DNA of 5,284 nt from Microcaldota archaeon (lineage in GTDB: Archaea > Micrarchaeota > Micrarchaeia > Micrarchaeales > CABMGC01). The notes below the pieces were generated by a model. It saw nothing but the letters and a program-made list of their open reading frames with translations, ran no database searches and had not been told where the DNA came from. The stretch lies in assembly GCA_028866975.1 (NCBI GenBank), contig JAGWHG010000047.1, positions 1 to 5,284 of the forward strand, given 5' to 3'. This document shows, in pieces, positions 1 through 5,156 of the stretch. Both the position numbers and the translations under genes were made by a program. The stretch's first letter is position 1; each line of letters starts with the position of its first letter.

Positions 1-388
1 TCTTATTTTCTGTTTCCTCGCTCACAACCGTTGCTCTCATCTTATGTGCAAGAGCTATTATGAACGGGTCAGCTTCAGGAGTCTCCTTGTTGACATCTAC
101 AAATGAAGGGAATTTTACGATTATTGCCCTAACCGCCTCTATAACTTTTTCATCAGCCTTCTCAAACATTTTCTTGTTTTTCTTTGCCCATTTCATTATC
201 TCGTCTTCGGCACCCTCCTTGGCCATCACTTCATCAAATACTTGATCCGATGCCACTAATCTGCCTTTAGCTGACAGTTCCGCCATATTGCTCCATAGGG
301 TCTTGAATACACTAGGCGGAAAGGAATTCAGCTTTATCAGAGAGCTCGTGTCGATGCAGTAAATGGTACCTTCGAGTGATCCCTGCAT
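1..388 (-). CDS. PIN-domain protein, DUF4411 type, probable toxin RNase (3' end outside window)
   Basis: The visible 129 residues read like the DUF4411 branch of the PIN-like nuclease fold. The N-terminus carries YCIDTSSLIKL (residues 10-20) with the first catalytic acid, D13. E53 lies in the VFDEVMAKEG segment, D107 in ADPFIIALA, and VVSEE (121-125) is the usual last strand with acidic residues. PIN proteins of this kind are metal-dependent RNases and often act as toxins. The ATG at 388 is the chosen start because an in-frame stop lies at 404-406. It begins 10 bases after the stop of the ImmA/IrrE gene, so the two are almost surely cotranscribed. From family knowledge, DUF4411 proteins commonly sit beside XRE-ImmA/IrrE proteins. 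The reading frame is open to base 1, so the truncation comes from the window edge; the usual length is about 160-170 residues. The family call is firm; toxin activity is inferred. Confidence 0.85.
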   Translation of the reverse strand, partial: MQGSLEGTIYCIDTSSLIKLNSFPPSVFKTLWSNMAELSAKGRLVASDQVFDEVMAKEGAEDEIMKWAKKNKKMFEKADEKVIEAVRAIIVKFPSFVDVNKETPEADPFIIALAHKMRATVVSEETENK

Positions 389-398
389 GCTTATTCGC

Positions 399-1544
399 CT
401 ACGTTACTGCATTCTCCAATGCCTTGAATTGATCCGCTTTTATGTTGAGATAATCCGCGGCATCGCTATCTGTTATCTTGTTTCGGGATTTAGCATCAAG
501 AACCAATTTAACGAAAGGTTTACCGTATCTTTTTATTGCTTTTCTGTATCCTGGCAGCTGTCTTGGTCTCCCGGCACTAACTTTAACTGGCCTTGAGCGC
601 CATATCCCATCCATTTCAGAATAGTACTTTGCTGGTGTAAATCCTGAATTTATCAGCCTTCTCAATATTACAGGTTTACTGACCTTAAAACGATCCGAAA
701 GTTCCTTAAGTTCTTTGTCCGAAGGTTCCCAGTTCCCATCCTTCACTAGTATAAAACGGCTAAGCTCTTCTGGGGTAACTAAGAAGTACCCTGCAAAGTT
801 GTTGCAGAAGGTCTCTACCCCAAGCCTGCCGTCTTGTGAGAGATCTATACTGCATATTCCATCATTTCCTAACAGAAGGTGGCAGAGCTCATGGAACAGC
901 GTAAATATTTTGCCGTTATGGGTATCTGTACTATTCAGTATCATGGTGGGTGGTTCGCCCTTAAGCGAGAGCCCCCTGATCTCCTCTATTGGGAAATTTG
1001 CCTGAAATACAATAATCCCAAGACTTTCTATGCACGACTTCCAATTTTCAAATGCAGCCTCAACGCTTCTTGCTTTTGCTTGGATACCTACTAATCTATT
1101 AAACACCTTTTTCACTCTTTTGGCTGCCTCATCTGGGTTTTCTTCAAGTGTAATATTAGGTAGTTCCTTGTACAATTTCTTCTTGTCTACCGCCTCCATT
1201 AGCTCCACTGCAACGCTCTGCGCATGCCTGGCCCTTCGTATTGCAAGGAGCGCCTTACTTGATAGCAAGCCTTCAGAACTTTCAGGCAGCTTCCTAAAAT
1301 CGTGTGGTTGTGGGGGTTCCTGTGGAGGGGTTAACATAAGGAGGGCCACAAGTGGTCTCTTATACAAGTGAGCAATTCTTTCCAAAAGCTTCAGTTCGAC
1401 TAGGTCTTCATGAGATTCCAGTTTATTGATGGATTCCTGCTTGAGCTTGAGTTTTTTCTCAACTTCCCTGGCTTCCAATCCTGAGGTAGTCCTTGCCCAT
1501 TTAAGGACACTTGGTTTTACCTTTATCATGACAGCTTTCGCCAT
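399..1544 (-). CDS. XRE-type HTH and ImmA/IrrE-family (COG2856) zinc metallopeptidase
   Basis: This 381-residue protein has a helix-turn-helix of XRE type at about residues 7-70, then the proline-rich linker PPQEPPQPHDFRKLP (73-87) typical of this family. A central domain follows, and then an ImmA/IrrE peptidase domain. The zinc motif is HELCH (H218, E219, H222) in FTLFHELCHLLLG. E244 in VETFCNNFAGYF is the likely third ligand. A basic C-terminal tail of about 70 residues (310-381) includes YGKPFVKLVLDA and ends in a small helical segment, as seen in family members that pair with PIN proteins. Relatives such as ImmA of ICEBs1 and IrrE/DdrO cleave a repressor after DNA damage; here the DNA-binding part and the protease are one chain. 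With the PIN gene 10 bases downstream it is best read as the antitoxin or regulator of that gene. The start could also be M6 (1529), where family members often begin with MIKV. Sampled lines (33-37% G+C) look poorer than the genes upstream. Confidence 0.9.
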   Translation of the reverse strand: MAKAVMIKVKPSVLKWARTTSGLEAREVEKKLKLKQESINKLESHEDLVELKLLERIAHLYKRPLVALLMLTPPQEPPQPHDFRKLPESSEGLLSSKALLAIRRARHAQSVAVELMEAVDKKKLYKELPNITLEENPDEAAKRVKKVFNRLVGIQAKARSVEAAFENWKSCIESLGIIVFQANFPIEEIRGLSLKGEPPTMILNSTDTHNGKIFTLFHELCHLLLGNDGICSIDLSQDGRLGVETFCNNFAGYFLVTPEELSRFILVKDGNWEPSDKELKELSDRFKVSKPVILRRLINSGFTPAKYYSEMDGIWRSRPVKVSAGRPRQLPGYRKAIKRYGKPFVKLVLDAKSRNKITDSDAADYLNIKADQFKALENAVT

Positions 1545-1560
1545 AAGAGTTCCCTACTTG

Positions 1561-1585
1561 TATAAATCCAAAAGCACCTATAAAA
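1561..1585 (-). promoter_or_regulatory. Candidate promoter of the ImmA/IrrE-PIN pair
   Basis: In the 43 bases between the nuclease stop and the ImmA/IrrE start, the minus strand has two TATA-like stretches: ATTTATA (1567-1561) and TTTTTATA (1586-1579). Counting about 26 bases from the centre of the distal one puts a start of transcription near 1556, about 12 bases ahead of the ATG at 1544. The proximal one would start transcription near 1538, upstream of the alternative start at 1529. I cannot choose between them. Either would let this pair be transcribed separately from the integrase-nuclease genes. Confidence 0.4.
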
Positions 1586-1587
1586 AC

Positions 1588-2169
1588 TTACCTTGCGGGC
1601 TCGCAATAGCACCTGACCCACTCCCCATTTCCGACATCGTACCTCCTGTGCTCCGGCTCCCTTTTGTGCTCATAGAGATGCCATGCCTCGCTTGCCGCTT
1701 GCGCGACATTAGACTTGCATTTCTCAAGTTCTTCCCCTTCGACGTCGAAAGTTCCGGTCACCACATGCGTTCCAGTTTCCCTTGAAATAAGCCTGAGGCC
1801 CACGATATCACATATGCCGCCGAATACCTCGGAATTCTTTATCGCCACAGCGTAGGCTGAGAGCTGCAGCTTGTAGTAGAGCGGCATTCCCTTGTATCCA
1901 TACTTGGGATACTTATCGTCTATTATGAGCGCATTGTTGATGCCGCTTCCGTTCCTTCCTAGGAGCTCCAATTGGTCAATCCTCCCAATCAACCTGTTTA
2001 TCTTGTCGGTCACAGGCAGCTCCCTGACCCCTCCGGTCCTGCCTGATTTTATCTTCTCTATGACATCATCTATTGTTATTTTAGGTAGTGGCGCAGCCAG
2101 TTTCTCGTGCATCGCCTTGCCCACCTTCATCTGCTTTGTGACCTTCTGCTTACCCTCCATTGTCTGCAT
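1588..2169 (-). CDS. PD-(D/E)XK nuclease, Cas4/RecB-like
   Basis: From the first ATG the protein has 193 residues and carries the core motifs of the RecB/Cas4-type PD-(D/E)XK fold. These are VGKAMHEKL with H21, GRIDQLEL with the metal ligand D65, ALIIDDKYP with D84 and K86 (the D/ExK pair), and KLQLSAYAVAI with Q102 and Y106 (the Q-x3-Y motif). Such enzymes are DNA exo- or endonucleases; solo Cas4-like proteins are known on archaeal mobile elements. Two cysteines near the C-terminus (C187, C189) resemble part of a Cas4 Fe-S site, but the full set of C-terminal cysteines is missing, so a cluster is doubtful. The annotated start is conservative. The same frame is open upstream to the integrase stop and encodes a stretch (ISSVSLLGSCETRF) that looks like the missing Cas4 N-terminus, so the true product is probably about 219 residues. 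It lies between the integrase and the ImmA/IrrE gene. No CRISPR array or other cas gene is visible. Confidence 0.8.
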   Translation of the reverse strand: MQTMEGKQKVTKQMKVGKAMHEKLAAPLPKITIDDVIEKIKSGRTGGVRELPVTDKINRLIGRIDQLELLGRNGSGINNALIIDDKYPKYGYKGMPLYYKLQLSAYAVAIKNSEVFGGICDIVGLRLISRETGTHVVTGTFDVEGEELEKCKSNVAQAASEAWHLYEHKREPEHRRYDVGNGEWVRCYCEPAR

Positions 2170-2247
2170 AAACCGAGTCTCGCAGCTTCCAAGAAGGCTT
2201 ACGCTGCTTATCGCCAGAAGAGTCCTATGGAATGGTTTTGCGTCCGT
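2170..2247 (-). other. Probable N-terminal coding extension of the PD-(D/E)XK nuclease, no standard start codon
   Basis: Between the integrase stop and the nuclease ATG the nuclease frame stays open and reads like real protein. It begins at ACG (2247-2245), passes through DAKPFHRTLLA, and ends with SVSLLGSCETRF directly before the ATG. Cas4/RecB-like nucleases usually start with a segment of the form S-x-L-x-x-C-x-x-R-F/Y followed some 20-30 residues later by the G-x3-H motif; here the spacing from this Cys to H21 fits. No ATG, GTG or TTG is present in frame. A CTG (2217-2215) and an ATA (2211-2209) are the other weak candidates. Either a non-AUG codon starts the protein, an ATG was lost to a T-to-C change, or the N-terminus has decayed. 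Confidence 0.5.
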
Positions 2248-2252
2248 CGAAA

Positions 2253-2257
2253 CACCT
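2253..2257 (-). promoter_or_regulatory. GGTG-type ribosome binding site for the nuclease
   Basis: The minus strand reads TAAGGTGTTTCGACG at the end of the integrase gene. AGGTG matches the archaeal Shine-Dalgarno core (complement of the CACCUCC end of 16S rRNA) and overlaps the integrase stop codon. Five bases separate it from the ACG at 2247. It is too far from the ATG at 2169 (about 80 bases) to serve that start, so it argues for initiation at or near the ACG, coupled to the end of integrase translation. Confidence 0.5.
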
Positions 2258-3447
2258 TAACTATCTTTCTTTTTCTTCGCCAGGAAATACATCAGATCCT
2301 CCAGGAACTTGGGATCCTGCGCTGCCTCGAGTAGGGAGTTCTTGAGATCATTGGCCACCTGCTCCTCCTTCATGACCATACTTGCATCCAGCGCAGCGCC
2401 GCATCTCTTGCAGTGCAGGAAATCTATACCATTGGCATATCTGCACCTGGGGCATACCCTCTCTGTCAGGACAGGTGCAGCCATCTCCTTTGGCCTCTTC
2501 CCATAGGTCTGCATCACTGCATCGTCTATGTCCCTGCCGCTCATGTGCACATACGTGCTCACCATCCTGCTATCCCCGGTCCATCCGAAGAGCGCCTTGA
2601 GCTGCTGCTCTGTCAGCCTGTTTGCGTAGTATGTAGCCCTGCTGTGCCTGAAAAGGTGCGGATATATGCGTTTGTCTATCTTGGCTTTTTTCGCTGCAAC
2701 CCTCAGCAGCTTCCTGATCGCCGCGCTGTCAACCAGCCTGTTAGTTGCGGTCCAGCTGCCTATTCCGGTCCAGAGATATTCATCGGGCTTCTTGCCCTTC
2801 ACCAGCTCCATGTAATTGGAGAGGTACGGAGCACTGAAGAGTATAGGTATCTTCCTCATCCCGGTCTTACCGTCAACCACTATATGCGCCGGCTCGCCGC
2901 TCAGTTCTGCGCTCTTCTTCTTGAGGCTAAGAAGCTCCCCCACTCTTATTCCGCTGTCGTAGAGCAGCGCGATTATCGCCTTGTCCCTCAAATTGCCCGC
3001 CGCCTCTATCATCTTTAGTACCTCATCTTCTGTTAGGATATCCTCCGGAAGCATCTTCTTGTTCCTAGCCCCTGCAGACTTGACCCATGCAACCTGCCTT
3101 GGGTAATAGGAATCCTCGCCCAGATAATGCTTGTAGAAGGACTTCACGACCACCTTTATGTTGCTCTTGGTCTTTGTGGAGTAGTCAGAACCTTCAAGTC
3201 TCGCCATTGCCCTCTCGATGTCCTCCCTTGTCGCGGTCTTGAGCTGCACCTTGCCCTGCATATCCTCCAAAAAGCAGTTCATGCAGTACAGGTTCTTTAG
3301 TATGGTCCTCTGGTGCAGCCCCCTTGCCCTTAAGAAATTGATCCAGGCCTCTATCGCCTTCCTGTTCTGCTCGGGCATCTTTCTGGTGTTTATTTTGTCG
3401 AGAAGCTGTTTAATGCTCTTTTCAAGCTTAACCTTCTCATCTGCCAT
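2257..3447 (-). CDS. Tyrosine recombinase/integrase with C-terminal zinc ribbon
   Basis: This complete 396-residue protein has a core-binding domain of helices at about residues 25-115 and a catalytic domain at about 135-315. Visible active-site residues are R168 in SGIRVGELLSL, K194 in VDGKTG, H264 and R267 in YPHLFRHSRAT, W289 in FGWTGDS (the His/Trp position) and the nucleophile Y299 in STYVHMS. After the catalytic domain comes a zinc ribbon, CPRC and CKRC (C332, C335, C346, C349), then a charged helical tail ending in KKKKDS. Archaeal integrases with this added ribbon are known; housekeeping XerA proteins are shorter (about 280-300 residues) and lack it. The gene starts 64 bases from the 3' end of an intact tRNA gene and reads away from it, the classic position for an element's integrase. 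The ATG at 3447 lies about 26 bases from a TATA box, so its mRNA is probably leaderless. The gene is intact, unlike SSV-type integrases, which are split on integration. Confidence 0.93.
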   Translation of the reverse strand: MADEKVKLEKSIKQLLDKINTRKMPEQNRKAIEAWINFLRARGLHQRTILKNLYCMNCFLEDMQGKVQLKTATREDIERAMARLEGSDYSTKTKSNIKVVVKSFYKHYLGEDSYYPRQVAWVKSAGARNKKMLPEDILTEDEVLKMIEAAGNLRDKAIIALLYDSGIRVGELLSLKKKSAELSGEPAHIVVDGKTGMRKIPILFSAPYLSNYMELVKGKKPDEYLWTGIGSWTATNRLVDSAAIRKLLRVAAKKAKIDKRIYPHLFRHSRATYYANRLTEQQLKALFGWTGDSRMVSTYVHMSGRDIDDAVMQTYGKRPKEMAAPVLTERVCPRCRYANGIDFLHCKRCGAALDASMVMKEEQVANDLKNSLLEAAQDPKFLEDLMYFLAKKKKDS

Positions 3448-3464
3448 GTTTATACATTAAACAG

Positions 3465-3484
3465 ATAGTTATATAAATAACTAT
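3465..3484. repeat. Perfect inverted repeat around the integrase TATA box
   Basis: ATAGTTAT (3465-3472) and its exact reverse complement ATAACTAT (3477-3484) flank four bases. The repeat covers the integrase TATA box, so a protein bound here would block TBP. It may be an operator for self-regulation, or a recombinase or excision-factor arm site. A transcription terminator for the upstream tRNA is less likely because no T-run follows it. Being very AT-rich, part of the symmetry could be chance. Confidence 0.5.
3470..3477 (-). promoter_or_regulatory. TATA box of the integrase gene
   Basis: The minus strand reads TTTATATA, centred near 3473.5. This is about 26 bases upstream of the A of the integrase ATG at 3447, the spacing expected if transcription starts at the start codon. 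No ribosome binding site lies between them, in line with a leaderless transcript. Confidence 0.7.
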
Positions 3485-3510
3485 GCTGATACACGCAACT
3501 TGAAATGCTA

Positions 3511-3551
3511 TGGGGAGTACGAGATTTGAACTCGTGTCTCCAGAACCCGAA
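3511..3551 (-). other. Candidate attachment site (tRNA-Pro 3' half)
   Basis: The stretch runs from the anticodon loop through the T-arm to the discriminator base. This is the part of a tRNA gene most often used as the crossover site by tyrosine integrases. The choice rests only on the neighbouring integrase; no partner repeat is visible in the window, so the exact core is unknown. Confidence 0.4.
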
Positions 3552-3583
3552 TCTGGAAGCCTGCCAAGCTAGCCGAACTCCCC
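3511..3583 (-). tRNA. tRNA-Pro (anticodon CGG)
   Basis: The minus strand folds as a full tRNA. The acceptor stem GGGGAGT pairs with ACTCCCC at all seven positions, with discriminator A and no encoded CCA. The D-stem GGCT pairs with GGCT using two G-U pairs, and the D-loop has A14, G15, G18, G19 and A21. The anticodon stem CCAGA/TCTGG closes the loop TTCGGGT, placing CGG (3549-3547) at positions 34-36 with U33 and G37. The variable loop has four bases and C48 can pair with G15. The T-stem ACGAG/CTCGT closes TTCAAAT. CGG reads the proline codon CCG. There is no intron. It begins 6 bases after the peptidase stop on the same strand, so it may be cut from a shared transcript. It appears functional, as expected when an inserted element restores the gene. 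Confidence 0.95.
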
Positions 3584-3589
3584 CTAGAA

Positions 3590-4666
3590 TTAAAGTATTA
3601 TTGCGCCATCCTTTGTTATAAGGATATCGTCCTCTATCCTAACCCCGCCGAACCCTGGAATGTAGATTCCTGGCTCAACTGTTATGACCATTCCCGGCTC
3701 GAGCTTCTGCTCTGCGCCTGGAGAGAATCCGGGTCCGTCGTGTACCTCTATGCCAAGAGAATGACCGAGTGAGTGTATGAACTTGCCCTTGTAGATGCCA
3801 TTGTGCGCCTTGTCTATGTAATCTGCTGCGACCTTGTGGATCTGTGCACCCTTCATCCCGGGTTTTATCGCATGTATTGCCTTTATTCGTGCCTCCTTCA
3901 CAGTGTCGTATACCTTCTCCTTCTCTGCGTCCTTCTTTCCGAAGATGAATGTCCTTGTCAGGTCGGAACAGTAGTTGTCTGACTTTGCCCCTGCGTCTAT
4001 CAATATGAAATCGCCATCCTTGAGCTTTGTATCATCGGGGGTGTGGTGTGGCAGAGCGGCATTCTTGCCAAAGCATACTATCGTTTCAAAAGAGGGCTTT
4101 GTCGACCCAAGAGAACTTGAGATGTAATCGAACTTGGCTGCAAGCTGCCTTTCTGTCATCCCCTCCTTGAATTCCCTTTGTATCTGCAGCATCGCCCACT
4201 TGGTTATCCTTACAGCCTCCTTGATCGCATGCACCTCGATTTCATCCTTTACCAGCCTTGCATCCTCAAGCGCCTCGCCAACATCGTTTACCTTCTTCAT
4301 CTTGTATCTTTTCTTCACTTCATTGAGCAGCGACACAGGCATGAAGCCCCCGTTTATCCCGACCCTCTTGCCGTTGAGCAGCTTTGCGAGCAGCTTTCTG
4401 TGTGATCCTGCCTTGTTTCTCATCACTATCTTTATCTCAGGGTGCTTTTGCAGCATTGCGGTGTCATATTCGAGCTGCGAGGTTATGTGGTATGCGCCCT
4501 CTTTGTTGAAAATGAGTATATCGTATTCGAATACTCCGCTGGTGTATCCGGTGAGGTATAGAAAGTTGGGGTCGGGGGAGGAGGTGTTTATCAGGAGTAT
4601 GACATCGGTGTTCTTTGCGCTGGCAAATATCTTCTGCACCTTACTCTTGATTGAACTTTTCGGCAT
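3590..4666 (-). CDS. M24-family metallopeptidase, Xaa-Pro dipeptidase/aminopeptidase
   Basis: The product has 358 residues, a normal length for PepQ-type prolidases. The N-terminal creatinase-like domain (about 1-135, with NFLYLTGYTSG at 34-44) is followed by the pita-bread catalytic domain. All five metal ligands are visible: D224 in ILIDAG, D235 in CSDLTRTF, H302 in GHSLGIEVHD, E331 in VEPGIY and E345 in VRIEDD. PHHTP (206-210) also fits the family. It should release the residue before proline from peptides in the cytoplasm. I chose the ATG at 4666 (MPKSSIK) because the longer frame to 4741 would add 25 basic residues lying wholly inside the NUDIX gene and not typical of the family. With this start it overlaps the NUDIX gene by 26 bases in another frame, so the two are translationally linked. 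I cannot separate prolidase from aminopeptidase P by eye. Confidence 0.93.
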   Translation of the reverse strand: MPKSSIKSKVQKIFASAKNTDVILLINTSSPDPNFLYLTGYTSGVFEYDILIFNKEGAYHITSQLEYDTAMLQKHPEIKIVMRNKAGSHRKLLAKLLNGKRVGINGGFMPVSLLNEVKKRYKMKKVNDVGEALEDARLVKDEIEVHAIKEAVRITKWAMLQIQREFKEGMTERQLAAKFDYISSSLGSTKPSFETIVCFGKNAALPHHTPDDTKLKDGDFILIDAGAKSDNYCSDLTRTFIFGKKDAEKEKVYDTVKEARIKAIHAIKPGMKGAQIHKVAADYIDKAHNGIYKGKFIHSLGHSLGIEVHDGPGFSPGAEQKLEPGMVITVEPGIYIPGFGGVRIEDDILITKDGAIIL

Positions 4667-5105
4667 ATATCGCACTTCGTATTTTGTGTAATATCTTGTC
4701 CTTCTCAATAAATATGTTTGTGTAATCTGTCTCCGCCTCAAGCTCCTTGAATTCCGCCCACCTAAAACCGGTGCTTTCGTAGTTTATCCTTACCTTTGGG
4801 GTCTTGGAGTGGAAGATCAGGAACGCATTAGGCCAGCTCACGTTCTTCTTGACCGCATCGAACAGCACCTCCCTGTCCCCCTTGTGGAAAAGCGCAAGGT
4901 TTTCCTGCCCTATCCCCGTTTCTTCTTGAATCTCTCTGTGCGCGGTCTCGATGTCAGTCTCCCCCTTCTTTTTCTTGCCCTGAACAAACGTCCAGATTCC
5001 GGGATTTGAGATGAACGGGATCTTGACTCTTCTTATCAGCAATACCTTCTGCTTATGTACTACTGCTGCAGTTATCCCCTCGTCTTCTACGAATCTATAC
5101 TGCAA
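4641..5105 (-). CDS. NUDIX hydrolase
   Basis: A perfect NUDIX box GX5EX7REUXEEXGU is present at about residues 43-65, running from GKKKKGE to REIQEETGI. The glutamates REIQEE bind the metal. Upstream, VLLIRRV and WTFVQGKKKKGE follow the usual fold, with WAEFKELE near the end. The enzyme cleaves a nucleoside diphosphate linked to another group; the substrate (damaged nucleotide, diadenosine polyphosphate or other) cannot be told. The start is uncertain. The frame is open to an ATG at 5186, but that start lies inside the divergent gene. I prefer the TTG at 5105, giving 154 residues, because a TATA-like box is centred 26 bases upstream and the protein then begins just before the first strand (QYRFVEDEGITAAVV). 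A GTG at 5147 is another option. The gene overlaps the peptidase gene downstream and probably forms an operon with it and the tRNA. Confidence 0.85.
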   Translation of the reverse strand: MQYRFVEDEGITAAVVHKQKVLLIRRVKIPFISNPGIWTFVQGKKKKGETDIETAHREIQEETGIGQENLALFHKGDREVLFDAVKKNVSWPNAFLIFHSKTPKVRINYESTGFRWAEFKELEAETDYTNIFIEKDKILHKIRSAIYAEKFNQE

Positions 5106-5126
5106 GACACTTTCTATCCGCTCACC

Positions 5127-5135
5127 AATAAATAT
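5127..5135. promoter_or_regulatory. Shared TATA-like box for two divergent genes
   Basis: AATAAATAT on the + strand reads ATATTTATT on the minus strand. Its centre at 5131 is 26 bases from the + strand ATG at 5157 and also 26 bases from the minus strand TTG at 5105. Archaeal TATA boxes lie about 26 bases upstream of the transcription start, so one box could drive leaderless transcripts in both directions. It is certainly placed well for the + strand gene; its use for the NUDIX gene is inferred. Confidence 0.55.
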
Positions 5136-5156
5136 CAATTGCAGCACAAAATTATT

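Larger units (their letters stand above)
1..3511 (-). mobile_element. Integrase-proximal end of a tRNA-targeted integrative element
   Basis: A complete tyrosine integrase lies directly beside the 3' end of an intact tRNA-Pro gene, followed by accessory genes all on the same strand: a Cas4-like nuclease, an XRE-ImmA/IrrE protein and a PIN protein. On the other side of the tRNA are ordinary housekeeping-type genes. The right boundary is somewhere in or at the 3' half of the tRNA, as is usual for elements that restore the gene on insertion; the base given is nominal. I found no second copy of the tRNA 3' end in the window, so the left end lies beyond base 1. Whether the element is still mobile, and its size, cannot be told from here. 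Confidence 0.6.

Noticed and set aside
1588..2169. Reading the nuclease as a CRISPR adaptation Cas4
   Set aside because: No cas1, cas2, other cas gene or repeat array is visible and the C-terminal cysteine set is incomplete, so only Cas4/RecB-like is supported.
1426..2260. Two overlapping + strand frames (1426-1785 and 1892-2260)
   Set aside because: Both lie opposite the nuclease and ImmA/IrrE genes, share no motifs, and have no promoter or ribosome site.
2413..3018. A 201-codon open frame on the + strand opposite the integrase
   Set aside because: It is antisense to a gene with a full catalytic residue set, its translation is rich in Cys, His and Pro with no recognisable motif, and it is explained by the codon pattern of the opposite strand.
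2257..3447. Reading the recombinase as the housekeeping chromosome-dimer resolvase XerA
   Set aside because: It is about 100 residues longer, has a zinc ribbon, and lies beside a tRNA with accessory genes, all of which favour an element integrase.
3465..3484. Transcription terminator of the tRNA-Pro transcript
   Set aside because: The inverted repeat is AT-only in its centre, has no following T-run on the minus strand, and coincides with a well-spaced TATA box.
1..3510. A second copy of the tRNA 3' end marking the other element boundary
   Set aside because: Reading through the region I found no stretch matching the T-arm and acceptor sequence, so the far boundary is not claimed here.
4134..4691. 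A 185-codon open frame on the + strand opposite the peptidase
   Set aside because: The Ser/Leu/Phe-rich translation looks like membrane segments but is the mirror of Lys/Glu-rich coding on the minus strand; the M24 ligands show which strand is real.
4667..4741. Longer start for the M24 peptidase at 4741
   Set aside because: The added 25 residues are very basic, fall wholly inside the NUDIX coding sequence, and precede a normal family start at MPKSS.
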